Positions 1 to 6,973 of a stretch of 43,869 nucleotides of DNA are shown piece after piece; position 1 is the stretch's first letter; every line of letters starts with the position of its first letter. Under the pieces are notes generated by a model. It was not told the origin of the DNA. It saw only the letters and a list, made by a program, of their open reading frames with translations, and made no database searches. The translations under genes were made by a program, and so were the position numbers. This stretch comes from Pseudomonadota bacterium. GTDB lineage: Bacteria > Pseudomonadota > Gammaproteobacteria > JAKAQQ01. The DNA is taken from positions 1 through 43,869 of the forward strand of contig JAJZYM010000015.1 in the NCBI GenBank assembly GCA_021798115.1, given 5' to 3'.

Positions 1-1
1 A

Positions 2-109
2 TCGGCAAAGGTGGAGCCGGGCAACGTCGATCCCGAGTACTACCGGAAGAAGAACCATGCCTTCGAGGAATCCGTCGAGGACGACGATCCTGAAGAGGAT
101 CTCGACTGA
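2..109 (+). CDS. C-terminal end of an unidentified protein
   Basis: An open frame enters from the left edge and ends at TGA 107-109, giving the last 35 residues of a protein. The tail is strongly acidic (about eleven Asp/Glu in the last fifteen residues) after a short basic stretch with YYRKKN. I do not recognise the family. Its stop is about 40 bp before tRNA-Ser, so it is the last chromosomal gene before the mobile segment. The start and most of the gene lie outside the window. Confidence 0.5.
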   Translation, partial: SAKVEPGNVDPEYYRKKNHAFEESVEDDDPEEDLD

Positions 110-151
110 GAGCCTGGGGTCCCGGATTGGCAAAAGTTGATGTGGCGGTGC

Positions 152-245
152 GGAGAGATGGCTGAGTGGTCGAAAGCGCTCCCCTGCTAAGGGAGTAAGG
201 GTGCTTGAACGCCCTTCGAGGGTTCGAATCCCTCTCTCTCCGCCA
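152..245 (+). tRNA. tRNA-Ser (anticodon GCU)
   Basis: A complete class II tRNA with a long variable arm. The 7-bp acceptor stem pairs GGAGAGA (152-158) with TCTCTCC (235-241); 242 is the discriminator G and CCA is encoded at 243-245. The anticodon stem CTCCC/GGGAG encloses loop 184-190 with anticodon GCT at 186-188, which reads AGC and AGU. The T-arm carries GGTTCGAATCC. The 3' end abuts recombinase and conjugation remnants, so this tRNA was probably the attachment target of an integrated element. Confidence 0.97.
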
Positions 246-701
246 CTTCAGTCTCTGAGTGGGCACTGCGTTTGCGCCGCTGTTCGCCACGAGCGTCTGG
301 AGCAGCCGAGACTTCGATCCCATGATGCGGACCTCGCCTTCGGCGACCTCGACGCGCTGGGCGAGCGCGCGAAGATGGTCGCGGCGATAGCCGCCGCCTT
401 CGAGGTGGATGCGCTGGCGTGCGGTGCGTGCGAACTTGCTGAGCATCTCTGGCGTAACCGCCTGGCTCCCTGAATTCAGAAGCATGGCCTGAGCGCGCTC
501 GGAATCGGCTTCGCCTGATCGCGGATGGCCGTGAGACCGTCGATCCGGTCCTTGAGCGCCGGATCGTCCAGATCGGCCACACCCGCCTCGATGGCGTCGT
601 AGAGGCGCTTGAGGCGCGTTTCCGATTCCGCCGCACGCCTGTTCAGCTCGGCGATGCGCGCGCTGGCGCTCCGAACGCTCCTGCCTCCGGTCGAGCACCG
701 T
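246..701 (-). pseudogene. serine recombinase, C-terminal coiled-coil remnant
   Basis: Read on the minus strand through three frames, this stretch encodes the end of a large serine (resolvase/invertase) recombinase. The pieces in order are TVLDRRQERSERQ, then RIAELNRRAAESETRLKRLY through LKDRIDGLTAIRDQA, then EADSERAQAML through RRDHLRALAQRVEVAEGEVRI. These match the helical C-terminal region of phage/ICE-type recombinases; the catalytic and DNA-binding parts are absent. Frameshifts fall near 655-665 and near 512-516. The last frame runs into tRNA-Ser with no stop of its own. Homology ends abruptly near 701 and a traC remnant on the other strand begins at 704. The assignment rests on remembered family sequence. 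Confidence 0.75.
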
Positions 702-703
702 GT

Positions 704-940
704 GAGCTGGTTATCTCGACCGGAGCCGACGCCCTCAGCGCCGACGAACTGGCAGGCGCGTTGATAGTGCTGGCCGAAACCAAGGATGCCGGAAAGAGGG
801 AGGCATGGGCGAAGCGTGGGGCCGCGTTCTTTCAGGGACAGTCGCGGCGAACTGCATCGGCGCCTGACCGCGACACGCGCGGCGCTCCGGCGCAACCGGG
901 CGGCGCGCAACCGGCATCAGGCGGCGCGGGCACGGCATGA
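704..940 (+). pseudogene. traC: conjugal transfer protein TraC, N-terminally truncated
   Basis: The frame from 704 to TGA 938-940 reads ELVISTGADALSADELAGAL, then EAWAKRGAAFFQ, then a Gly/Ala/Pro-rich tail. This is the conserved body and C-terminus of the small TraC protein of Ti-plasmid-type conjugation systems. The N-terminal start and about 25 residues are missing: upstream of 704 the sequence switches to the recombinase remnant on the opposite strand. The traD start codon follows one base after the stop, the usual traC-traD order. It is a beheaded gene, probably not expressed as a working protein. Confidence 0.7.
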
Positions 941-941
941 C

Positions 942-1160
942 ATGCGCACCTGGCAGGTCGAACGCCGCAAGCGGACGTGGTATCTGATCGAACTCGGCGG
1001 CCTCGTCGCCAAAGCCGGGATCGTGGACCTGACCGGCGATGATCGCGCCATGATCTACGGCGCGATGCTCTGGATGGCCGACAAGCTCAAAAGCGAGCAG
1101 GGTGAACACGCACGGGCGCTTTGGACGGCGAAGGGAAAGCAGGCGTTCGGGGATGGCTAG
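942..1160 (+). CDS. traD: conjugal transfer protein TraD (small, Ti-type)
   Basis: A 72-residue protein starting at ATG 942, one base after the traC stop. It contains RRKRTWYLIELGGLVAKAGIVDL, DDRAMIYGAMLWMADKL and a C-terminal W-x-x-KGKQAF, the signature of the small TraD protein found next to traC and traG in alphaproteobacterial conjugative plasmids and integrative elements. It is unrelated to the large F-plasmid TraD coupling ATPase. The coding frame is intact, but no other transfer gene (traG, traA) is present in the window, so it is a relic. Its stop codon overlaps the convergent abiEii stop in a CTAG. Confidence 0.75.
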   Translation: MRTWQVERRKRTWYLIELGGLVAKAGIVDLTGDDRAMIYGAMLWMADKLKSEQGEHARALWTAKGKQAFGDG

Positions 1161-2018
1161 ACTCCAAACCGTTCCCGCATTTCCTCGGCTTTCGCCCATC
1201 CGTCACCGGGTATCAGGTCAATCAGTTCGTTCATCACTTTGACGAAAGTGGCCTTGAGCGCCTCGTCGGTCAGCGCCCTGGCGCGATCCGTCGAAAGCAG
1301 CGGGCGCATGTCGGTGAAGAAGGTCGGATTGGCGAGTTTTTGGAACATGCGCTGCTGCGCTTCGGCCCTGGAAATCGCTATCTCCGCCTTCGCGAGGTAG
1401 AGCCGGAAACATTCGACGATCCGGGCTGTGTTCAGCCCCTCGAATACGGTGAGTGCGTGATCAAGGTCGAACAGATCGCGGCCCTTGTTGCGCTGAAGCA
1501 AGGCACGCAGCTTGGTCGCCAGCATTTCCTCCCGCGAGAAAGTCGGGATTTCGGCCTCGCCGGAGAACCACGGATTTTTCGACGCCGAATGGTATCTGGA
1601 TGGGCGAATCGTAGGCCTCCCGCTCGCGCGTGTTGATTTCGATCTTGAGGCTGATCCGCACATCGGCGGACTCGCCTTCCGCATTGACACGAAAGCGAAG
1701 TTTGGGGGCGACGGGGCTTGGATCGGACGTTGCCTTGCCAAGCCACGGTTCCAGCACGGCGCGAACACCGTCGAGGACTGGCCCAATCGGGCCTGCGGTC
1801 GTCCTCACAAGGTCGATGTCCTCTGAACAGCGCAACGGTGCGGGGAAATGCAGCTTGTTGAGCGCCGTGCCGCCCCTGAAGCGCAGTTCGCCGCGCAGGA
1901 ATGGTTCGGAGAAGATGGCGACAAGCGTGCGGCTGGTGATGAGGTCTTGCTCGACCTGCCGCTGGCTTGCCCACGGCGCGACGCGGCTCCAGGCGGTGAT
2001 GTAATCCTGCGGGATCAT
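1157..2018 (-). pseudogene. abiEii: AbiEii nucleotidyltransferase toxin, frameshifted
   Basis: The toxin of an AbiE type IV toxin-antitoxin system. The N-terminal part starts at ATG 2018, in ATGA overlap with the abiEi stop, and carries nucleotidyltransferase motifs RGGTALNKL and SEDIDLV. The C-terminal part lies in another frame: NPWFSGEAEI, then LATKLRALLQRNKGRDLFDL, ending at TAG 1157. The frames join at a run of five T (1575-1579; five A in the mRNA). Four A would restore one frame of about 286 residues through V-E-N-P-W-F, the normal AbiEii length. Motifs I/II are thus separated from the K-x-x-AL and RDLFDL motifs. It may be a real inactivating mutation, a sequencing error or, less likely, slippage. 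Confidence 0.85.
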
Positions 2019-2842
2019 TCGTCGATCTCCGGCGGTCGGCGAACGATCACGCACCAGCGCTCATCGCGTTCGGATAGCGGCGGCGACAAATCGGGATCGC
2101 CCGCCTGTTTGGGGTCGAGTTCAACCCACGGCAGCGGGCCGCGCGCCGACAACGCCGCGAACATCGCTTCCGCTGTCTGCGGATGCCCCAGCCTTCCGAG
2201 CAGATGCCCAAGGCGTTGCACCACCGCTTTCTCGAAGGCGCCCGACAGGGAGGCGAGCTTTTCTGGTTGCAGTCGCTCGGCAAGCTCGGAAAGCACCGTC
2301 GCGATGTTGTCCAGGCCCGCGCCGGATTGCGGGTAGCGCACCAGATCGAGCGCCGTCAGTTCCGGCGAGGACAGCTTCATATAGCCCGATTGCGTCTTGC
2401 GATCCTCGATCCCCGCCGCCACCGCCGCCATTTTCTTGCGGTAGGAAAAGACGATCCGCGTCCGTCCGGCCTCAATGTCGGGCAGGAGTTTGTCCGTGAC
2501 GACCTGAAACTCCATGACGGCCTGATGGGAAGCGCCGTGGGCTGCCGCCGCCGCCAGAAGCCCCACATAATAGGGCCGCTGCTCATGGCGCATCAGAGCG
2601 TCGATGTACCACTCGGGCGGCGGCGCTCCCGTCATGGCGTGTTGTGGCGGTACGACCACATAGAAGCCGCGCCTGAGCCGGAGAAGCTGGCCGCGCCGCT
2701 GCAAACGCTCGGCAGCGTCGAGGAATGCGCCCCGGCTGATGCCGATTTCCTTTTGCGCCTCATCCGCAGAAAACACCCCCCGGCCCGCAGCAAGCAGGCC
2801 GGAAGCGTATGAGGACAGAGCGGATCGTTTGACTCGGATCAT
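2015..2842 (-). CDS. abiEi: AbiEi-type antitoxin / transcriptional repressor
   Basis: A 275-residue protein with the AbiEi layout: an N-terminal winged helix-turn-helix (about residues 10-65, with GVFSADEAQKEIGISRGAF and LRRGFYVV) followed by the C-terminal antitoxin domain with AALMRH-like, YYVGLLAAAAAHGASH and YMKLSSPELTALDLVRYP segments. Members neutralise the AbiEii toxin and repress their own promoter through inverted repeats. The start ATG at 2842 lies just downstream of two matching dyads. The gene overlaps abiEii by 4 bp, so the two are translationally coupled. It is intact although the toxin frame is broken. Confidence 0.9.
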   Translation of the reverse strand: MIRVKRSALSSYASGLLAAGRGVFSADEAQKEIGISRGAFLDAAERLQRRGQLLRLRRGFYVVVPPQHAMTGAPPPEWYIDALMRHEQRPYYVGLLAAAAAHGASHQAVMEFQVVTDKLLPDIEAGRTRIVFSYRKKMAAVAAGIEDRKTQSGYMKLSSPELTALDLVRYPQSGAGLDNIATVLSELAERLQPEKLASLSGAFEKAVVQRLGHLLGRLGHPQTAEAMFAALSARGPLPWVELDPKQAGDPDLSPPLSERDERWCVIVRRPPEIDE

Positions 2843-2851
2843 ATCTCATTA

Positions 2852-2929
2852 TCCGCTCTTAGCGCGGAATTTTAAATATGACTCTATTATCGGATCATCA
2901 TTAAAAATCCGCGTTTAGGGCGGATTTTT
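2852..2929 (-). promoter_or_regulatory. paired inverted repeats, likely AbiEi operators
   Basis: Two copies of one dyad lie directly upstream of abiEi. Copy 1 is TCCGC (2852-2856), 7-nt spacer, GCGGA (2864-2868). Copy 2 is AAAAATCCGC (2903-2912), 7-nt spacer, GCGGATTTTT (2920-2929), a perfect 10-bp arm. Both spacers contain TTAG, and the copies are 56 bp apart. AbiEi proteins are known to bind two inverted repeats and bend DNA at their own promoter. A GATAAT box between the copies on the minus strand could be the -10. Copy 2 also resembles a terminator hairpin, but its position before the gene favours an operator. Confidence 0.7.
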
Positions 2930-3039
2930 CAATATGAGGCTCCAGTCCGTTCCGACCTGGCCGCCACTACTCGCTCCCAGGGCAGGCAGCCACCGCTATA
3001 TTCCCTAATTTTCTCTGATCTTCTATATAGACCCGCGGG

Positions 3040-3644
3040 TTCAAGTTGGAAGTGCAACCGTGAGTGAGGTTCGGGTGTGGAAGAATACCTCATAGGGAGT
3101 TCGGAAACCCAGTCGCTTTCGGGGGCGGTGATTGAGGCGCTCGGTGGCGTGATCCAGTTCCTTGCGGGTGACGGTGCTTAGGTCCCGGTGCTTGGGGAAG
3201 TACTGGCGGGTCAGCCCATGGGTCTTTTCGTTCGTGCCCCGCTCCCAGGAATGGTAGGGATGGGCAACGTAGACAGCGGCGTCCAGGGACTGGGCGATCC
3301 GTTCGTGTTCCGCTCCCTCCGTGCCATTGTCCAGCGTGAGCGTATGCACCCGGTCCCGGAACGGACCGAGGAGGGTCACGGTCGCCTCCCGGAAGGCGGG
3401 GGCGGTCCGTCGCGGCAGGACCGCGAGCCCCGCGAAATCGTCGATTTGTCCACCCGAAATTTCTTCGCGGTCTCGGTCTGGTTCAGCCCGGCTTTACGAT
3501 AGGCGTCAATCTGGTATCGTTGCTCCTGGGTGAGCTGCGCGCAGTGTTTCATCGGTGCTCCTTCGACTGGCCGGTCGGGAAAACCACGATCCTACCGCAG
3601 CTCGCCCACTCGGCCCGTCAGCGAAGTTGCACTTCGAAGTTGAA
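3040..3644 (-). mobile_element. IS30-family derivative with internal deletion
   Basis: A 605-bp element bounded by imperfect 19-bp inverted repeats at 3040-3058 and 3626-3644 (17 of 19 positions match; inner ends GTGCAAC/GTTGCAC). It contains the two ends of one IS30-type transposase gene with the middle missing. A full IS30-type element is usually about 1.1-1.2 kb, so roughly half has been lost. Both termini survive, so it could in principle be moved by a transposase supplied from elsewhere. No clear target duplication is visible. Confidence 0.8.
3041..3552 (-). pseudogene. IS30-family transposase, internally deleted
   Basis: From ATG 3552 the frame gives an N-terminal helix-turn-helix (LTQEQRYQIDAYRKAGLNQTE, then VDKSTISR) and then shifts. 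The C-terminal half is in another frame: TLTLDNGTEGAEH, then AHPYHSWERGTNE, then LNHRPRKRLGFRTPYEVF, ending at TGA 3041 inside the left inverted repeat. These C-terminal motifs are typical of the IS30 DDE transposase. About 150 central residues, including the first catalytic Asp, are missing at the junction near 3400-3420, so it cannot be active. Confidence 0.85.
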
Positions 3645-3740
3645 TTCACCTTTTCATTTGTCAAGAGAAGTCTTAGTGCTTTGTTTTGATTGATATTTTA
3701 TTCAACCACGCCGCGGGGCGACCGTTGCAGTTGCCACGAC

Positions 3741-3761
3741 AAAGTCCCACAAAAGTCCCAC
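3741..3761. repeat. tandem 10-mer AAAGTCCCAC
   Basis: AAAGTCCCAC occurs at 3741-3750 and again at 3752-3761 with one base between. It lies in the 195-bp non-coding gap between the IS30 derivative and the Xre-RES operon. Its role is unknown. It could be a regulator site or a relic of an attachment site, but no second distant copy is seen in the window. Confidence 0.4.
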
Positions 3762-3781
3762 AGACCAATGGTTCTTTTGGC

Positions 3782-3816
3782 CGGCAATTTGCCGATGTAT
3801 AATTAGGCAAGTTGCC
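3782..3816 (+). promoter_or_regulatory. xre-res promoter with two operator palindromes
   Basis: A consensus -10 box TATAAT sits at 3798-3803. It is flanked by two related perfect palindromes: CGGCAATTTGCCG at 3782-3794 and GGCAAGTTGCC at 3806-3816, centres 23 bp apart (about two helix turns). The xre start codon is 22 bp further on. Xre antitoxins of RES-Xre pairs repress their own operon, so these are the likely Xre operators, one overlapping the -10/-35 spacer and one the start point. No good -35 is visible at the expected place. Confidence 0.75.
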
Positions 3817-3838
3817 GGATTTTAAGAGGTAAGGGGCG

Positions 3839-4285
3839 ATGCAGAGCCGAGAACCCGTGGTGATGGCTGTCCTCGAAAAGCTGGGCGGCAAAAGCATGCT
3901 GGGCGCCGATATCGCTTCCGCTGCGGACCTTGCACGGGTGGTGTCGCACCGTATTCCTCTGCGAGCGCTCACGCATATTCAGCGACAGGGGCTGTTTTCG
4001 GAAGGAGAGATTCAGCGGTTCATCATACCCGCGCGCACCCGGCGGCACCGTGAAGCGAAGAAGGAGCGCCTCACCGTCGAGGAGTCGGACCGTCTCGTCC
4101 GAATGGCGCGGGTACAGGCTCTCGCGGAAGACGTCTTTGGTGATGCCGATCGGGCCAACCGATGGCTTCGCGAGCCCCTCGGCGAGCTGAGCAGCACCGC
4201 TCCATTGGACTGGGCACGAACCGAGGCGGGTGCGCGACTGGTCGAAGAGATCCTCGCGAAGATCGACTGGGGTGCAGCGGTCTAA
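3839..4285 (+). CDS. Xre/MbcA/ParS-type antitoxin of a RES-Xre pair
   Basis: A 148-residue antitoxin. The N-terminal 60 residues form a small helix-turn-helix region (VVSHRIPLRALTHIQRQGLF, then IQRFIIP). The C-terminal half carries the DUF2384 toxin-binding fold, with RLVRMARVQALAEDVFGD, ANRWLREPLGEL and the ending VEEILAKIDWG. It should neutralise the RES toxin encoded next to it and repress the operon. The start ATG 3839 has purine-rich AGGGG just upstream. Its stop TAA is immediately followed by the res start with no spacer, which indicates translational coupling. The length is normal and the frame intact. Confidence 0.88.
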   Translation: MQSREPVVMAVLEKLGGKSMLGADIASAADLARVVSHRIPLRALTHIQRQGLFSEGEIQRFIIPARTRRHREAKKERLTVEESDRLVRMARVQALAEDVFGDADRANRWLREPLGELSSTAPLDWARTEAGARLVEEILAKIDWGAAV

Positions 4286-4753
4286 ATGCGCCTGTGGCGC
4301 CTCTCAAGCACCCGGCGCGCGCGGGACTTTACCGGGGCCTATGGCTTGCGGCATTCCGGCCGCTGGAACACGGCCGCCCGGCCAGTCACCTATTGCTCCA
4401 CAGTGCCGTCACTGGCGGCGCTCGAGAAGCGCGTACACGTCACCGATCCTGGCTTGCTGCCGCCGCAGTCTATGGTGGAGTACGAAGCGCCCGATGATCT
4501 CCCGCAGCGAACCGTCGATCAGAACGCCCTGGCCTCAGACTGGATTCATCGCGAGATCGATACGCAGATACTCGGCGATCAGTGGCTCGATGCCATGATG
4601 GAAGTACTGCTCATCGTTCCGTCGGTAATCATGCCGTTGCCCAACGCGCCCGATCGCAACGTCCTCATCAATCATCGACACCCCGACGCTGCGAGCATCA
4701 GAATCGTCCGGGTCGTCTCACTCGAATTGGATCCCCGGCTATTCCAGCCATGA
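4286..4753 (+). CDS. RES-domain toxin (NAD-degrading family)
   Basis: A 155-residue RES-domain protein. It opens with MRLWRLS, followed by the RES core GRWNTAARPVTYCSTVPSLAALEKRVH, then a middle part with DWIHREIDTQILGDQWL, and ends LVREF-like in the region RIVRVVSLELDPRLF. RES toxins act on NAD+ (depletion by phosphorolysis or hydrolysis), which stops growth. The conserved Arg of RLWR and the Tyr of VTY are present. It is directly coupled to the Xre antitoxin. Length is typical and no lesion is visible, so this pair looks functional, unlike the AbiE pair nearby. Confidence 0.88.
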   Translation: MRLWRLSSTRRARDFTGAYGLRHSGRWNTAARPVTYCSTVPSLAALEKRVHVTDPGLLPPQSMVEYEAPDDLPQRTVDQNALASDWIHREIDTQILGDQWLDAMMEVLLIVPSVIMPLPNAPDRNVLINHRHPDAASIRIVRVVSLELDPRLFQP

Positions 4754-4934
4754 GTGCGCGACACCGTGCGCCACAGAGATTTGGCCCGTCTGCACGCGCG
4801 TTCGCGGCGCAGCGAAAGACGACCGGACAATTGTTCGGCACCTTCACGACCGCGCGGCCCTCGAATCACTTGCGACAGCGTCCGTAGCTGTGCCGGCGCG
4901 GCCCACGCCCGCCGTAATGCGCTCATGGAGACGA

Positions 4935-5564
4935 CTATCCGCACAAGGCCAAAGCTAGCTCTCGCAGCCTCAGGCGAATGACGGCTTCCGTGAAGCCTTT
5001 TCCCTTTTCGAGATTACACTTTGCGCAGGCCACTCGAAAGTTGGCTATTTGCTCCGTGCCAGCTCCTCCACCGGCGTGCGGAATGACGTGATCAATGTGC
5101 CACCCGCGGGTTCCGCGTTGACTTAGCTGCCAGGGGTGCTGGCATATATGACATCGACCACCGGTTGCGTTCGAAATCGATCTCACTTCGGCGGGTGCGA
5201 ATCGCTTCTTCCTTGGGTATACGACGACCGGTCCTACGTAGCCACTGTCGTCGAGCTGGCCATCTCCAGGTTGTCGTCGATATAACCGAATGTCGAATGG
5301 CGTCGTTCCTTGATCGTAATACTCTAACGGATAGCGCAATGTGTGCCGCTGATACGCGATGAGGAATGTAGTGTCGTGACGGGAAATTGCGAAAAAGTGC
5401 TCCGCCTCGCACGAACGGAACCTGCAGTTGTACGTCGTCCCACCACCATCCGTGCGGAGAAACGTGGTGGGTATTGGCACCGACCGTTGTCCACATCGAA
5501 GACACGGAAGCCAAACAAAAGGATCGGAGGCTTTCTTGTCGTTTTGCATCGTGACTTCGAACAT
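4935..5564 (-). CDS. HNH endonuclease domain protein
   Basis: A protein of about 209 residues. The C-terminal HNH nuclease has CHIC, then WHIDHVIPHAGGG, then NFRVACAKCNLEKGKG, which supply the His-Asp-His core and two CxxC zinc pairs. The N-terminal half has CLRCGQ and CRFRSCEAEHFF, suggesting a second zinc site. The frame stays open to 5648, but that part is antisense to an IS256 remnant, so I take ATG 5564, preceded by GGTGG. The next in-frame ATG is 5549. Possible roles include restriction or defence, but no partner methylase is present. The IS256 fragment begins 13 bp upstream, so the original promoter was probably replaced. Confidence 0.75.
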   Translation of the reverse strand: MFEVTMQNDKKASDPFVWLPCLRCGQRSVPIPTTFLRTDGGGTTYNCRFRSCEAEHFFAISRHDTTFLIAYQRHTLRYPLEYYDQGTTPFDIRLYRRQPGDGQLDDSGYVGPVVVYPRKKRFAPAEVRSISNATGGRCHICQHPWQLSQRGTRGWHIDHVIPHAGGGAGTEQIANFRVACAKCNLEKGKGFTEAVIRLRLRELALALCG

Positions 5565-5577
5565 ACACCACCAAGTC

Positions 5578-5833
5578 CGTACACTACCGCTGGAGCACTT
5601 GAACGAGGAGATCAAGCGTCGCACCCGGGTGGTGCGGATCTTCCCCAATACCGAGTCCTGTCTGCGTCTGGTGCGGGCTCTCTGTGTCGAGATTCCTGAG
5701 GCCTGGCTCGAGGATAATCGCTATCTCAACAGGGATCTCTTGAAGGAGCAGCGCCGCGAACGGCTGCGGGCAGCCTAATGAAATCCTCCCTCATACCCGG
5801 AAGGAATTTGCACAACTTGACAGACACAACCCG
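5578..5833 (+). mobile_element. IS256-family transposase C-terminal remnant and right end
   Basis: The frame 5578-5778 encodes 66 residues: PLEHLNEEIKRRTRVVRIF, CLRLVRALCVEI, then W-LEDNRYLN and QRRERLRAA before TAA. This is the conserved C-terminus of mutator/IS256 transposases. Just upstream the family normally has R-T-T-N-P-L-E; here a few bases are lost, giving RTLPLE. Sequence to about 5833, with AATTTGCACAACTTGACAGA, looks like the outer end of such an element. All catalytic parts are missing. Confidence 0.8.
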
Positions 5834-5980
5834 ATGGCCCCCAATGCCGCATGATCCTTGACCGGGGTCACACGGAGCCAGCCGTGCCGGACGCGATGGA
5901 TGATCCGTGGACGGTTTATCTCGAAAAACATCCGGGTGATGATGGGGCACCCACCGCGCGTTGGCCGGGCGTCCTGACCG

Positions 5981-6973
5981 TCAGAGAAGGGCCTCGAGTC
6001 GACGGAGCTCCGAGCGGACGGCACGCGCCGCTCCGGACCAGCCGAGGAGCGCTCCCAGTCCGAGCAGAACGAGCACGAACCCGAGCCCCGGCCAAGAGAG
6101 GCGGAAGCCCGCATCGTAGAGCCTACCGAGATGCGCCAGGGGGGCGGATACGGCGAGGTTGATGACGAACACCAGAAGGTATGCCCCGAGACTTCCGGCG
6201 ATTCCGTAGTACACCCCGCGGTAGAGGAACGGGCGTCGAACAAAGGCGTCGGTGGCGCCGACCATCTTGAGGACCTGGATTTCCTCGCGGGCGTTCTCGA
6301 CATCGAGGCGGATGGTGTTGCCGACGACGAGGAGAGCGGCGAGCGCAAAGAGGAGGGCGAGGGTGATCACCGCCCGCCTGCCGAAGGTGAGGAAGGCGTC
6401 GAGATGGGCGAGCCAGCGGGCATCGGTGTGCACCTGCGCGACCCCGGGGAGGCGGGCGTAGGTGCGCGCGAGCCCTCGCACCGCGGCCGGATTGGCGGTG
6501 CGGGGCGTGACGACGACGACCGCCGGAAGCGGGTGGGGACCGAAGAAATCCTGGGCGTGCGGGCCGAGTCCCGACCAGCGGGCGAACTCGTCCAGACTCT
6601 CGCGTCGGTTGAGGACGTGGGCAGCGCGCGCGGCCCCGGTGGCCAGGATGCGGCGCGCGAGTCTGTGCGCGTGCGCGCCGCCGAGATCGGTGTGGAGATA
6701 GACGTCGATCTGGGCCTGGCCCTGGAAGCGGGCCGCAAGCTCGTTCCCGTCGCGGACGAAGAGGGCCAGGCTGGACGGAAACGCGATCGCGACGGCCAGC
6801 ACGGCCACTGTCGCGAGTGTCGCCCAGCGTGCGCGCCAGAGGCTTCCCAGGCTGGCAATGGCGGAGCGGGCGTGCTGCGTGAACCAGACGAGGGGTCCAA
6901 GCCGGCGGTGGGGGACGGAGGGGGCCGCCCGCCGTGCGCTCCGGGTGCGGGGTTGGAGGCGGCGGCGTTTCAC
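5981..6973 (-). CDS. ftsX: cell division ABC transporter permease FtsX
   Basis: A 330-residue inner membrane protein with the FtsX plan: a basic cytoplasmic N-terminus, a first membrane segment (about residues 48-72, WATLATVAVLAVAIAFP), a large periplasmic domain with QAQIDVYL and the P-G-V-x-x-V segment, then three C-terminal membrane segments around LLFALAALLVVGNTIRLDVENAREEIQVLKMVGAT. With FtsE it regulates peptidoglycan hydrolases at the septum through the periplasmic loop. It starts in ATGA overlap with ftsE. In most gammaproteobacteria rpoH follows; here mobile-element debris follows instead. Confidence 0.95.
   Translation of the reverse strand: MKRRRLQPRTRSARRAAPSVPHRRLGPLVWFTQHARSAIASLGSLWRARWATLATVAVLAVAIAFPSSLALFVRDGNELAARFQGQAQIDVYLHTDLGGAHAHRLARRILATGAARAAHVLNRRESLDEFARWSGLGPHAQDFFGPHPLPAVVVVTPRTANPAAVRGLARTYARLPGVAQVHTDARWLAHLDAFLTFGRRAVITLALLFALAALLVVGNTIRLDVENAREEIQVLKMVGATDAFVRRPFLYRGVYYGIAGSLGAYLLVFVINLAVSAPLAHLGRLYDAGFRLSWPGLGFVLVLLGLGALLGWSGAARAVRSELRRLEALL

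Noticed and set aside
3741..3761. AAAGTCCCAC tandem repeat as an integration attachment site
   Set aside because: No matching second copy at the other side of the segment or at the tRNA-Ser 3' end.
4672..4944. Minus-strand open frame between the RES toxin and the HNH gene
   Set aside because: Overlaps the res 3' end and the HNH stop; no similarity recognised and no ribosome site.
5834..5980. Possible further transposase fragment between IS256 and ftsX
   Set aside because: Short frames on both strands are open, but none matches a family I can name.
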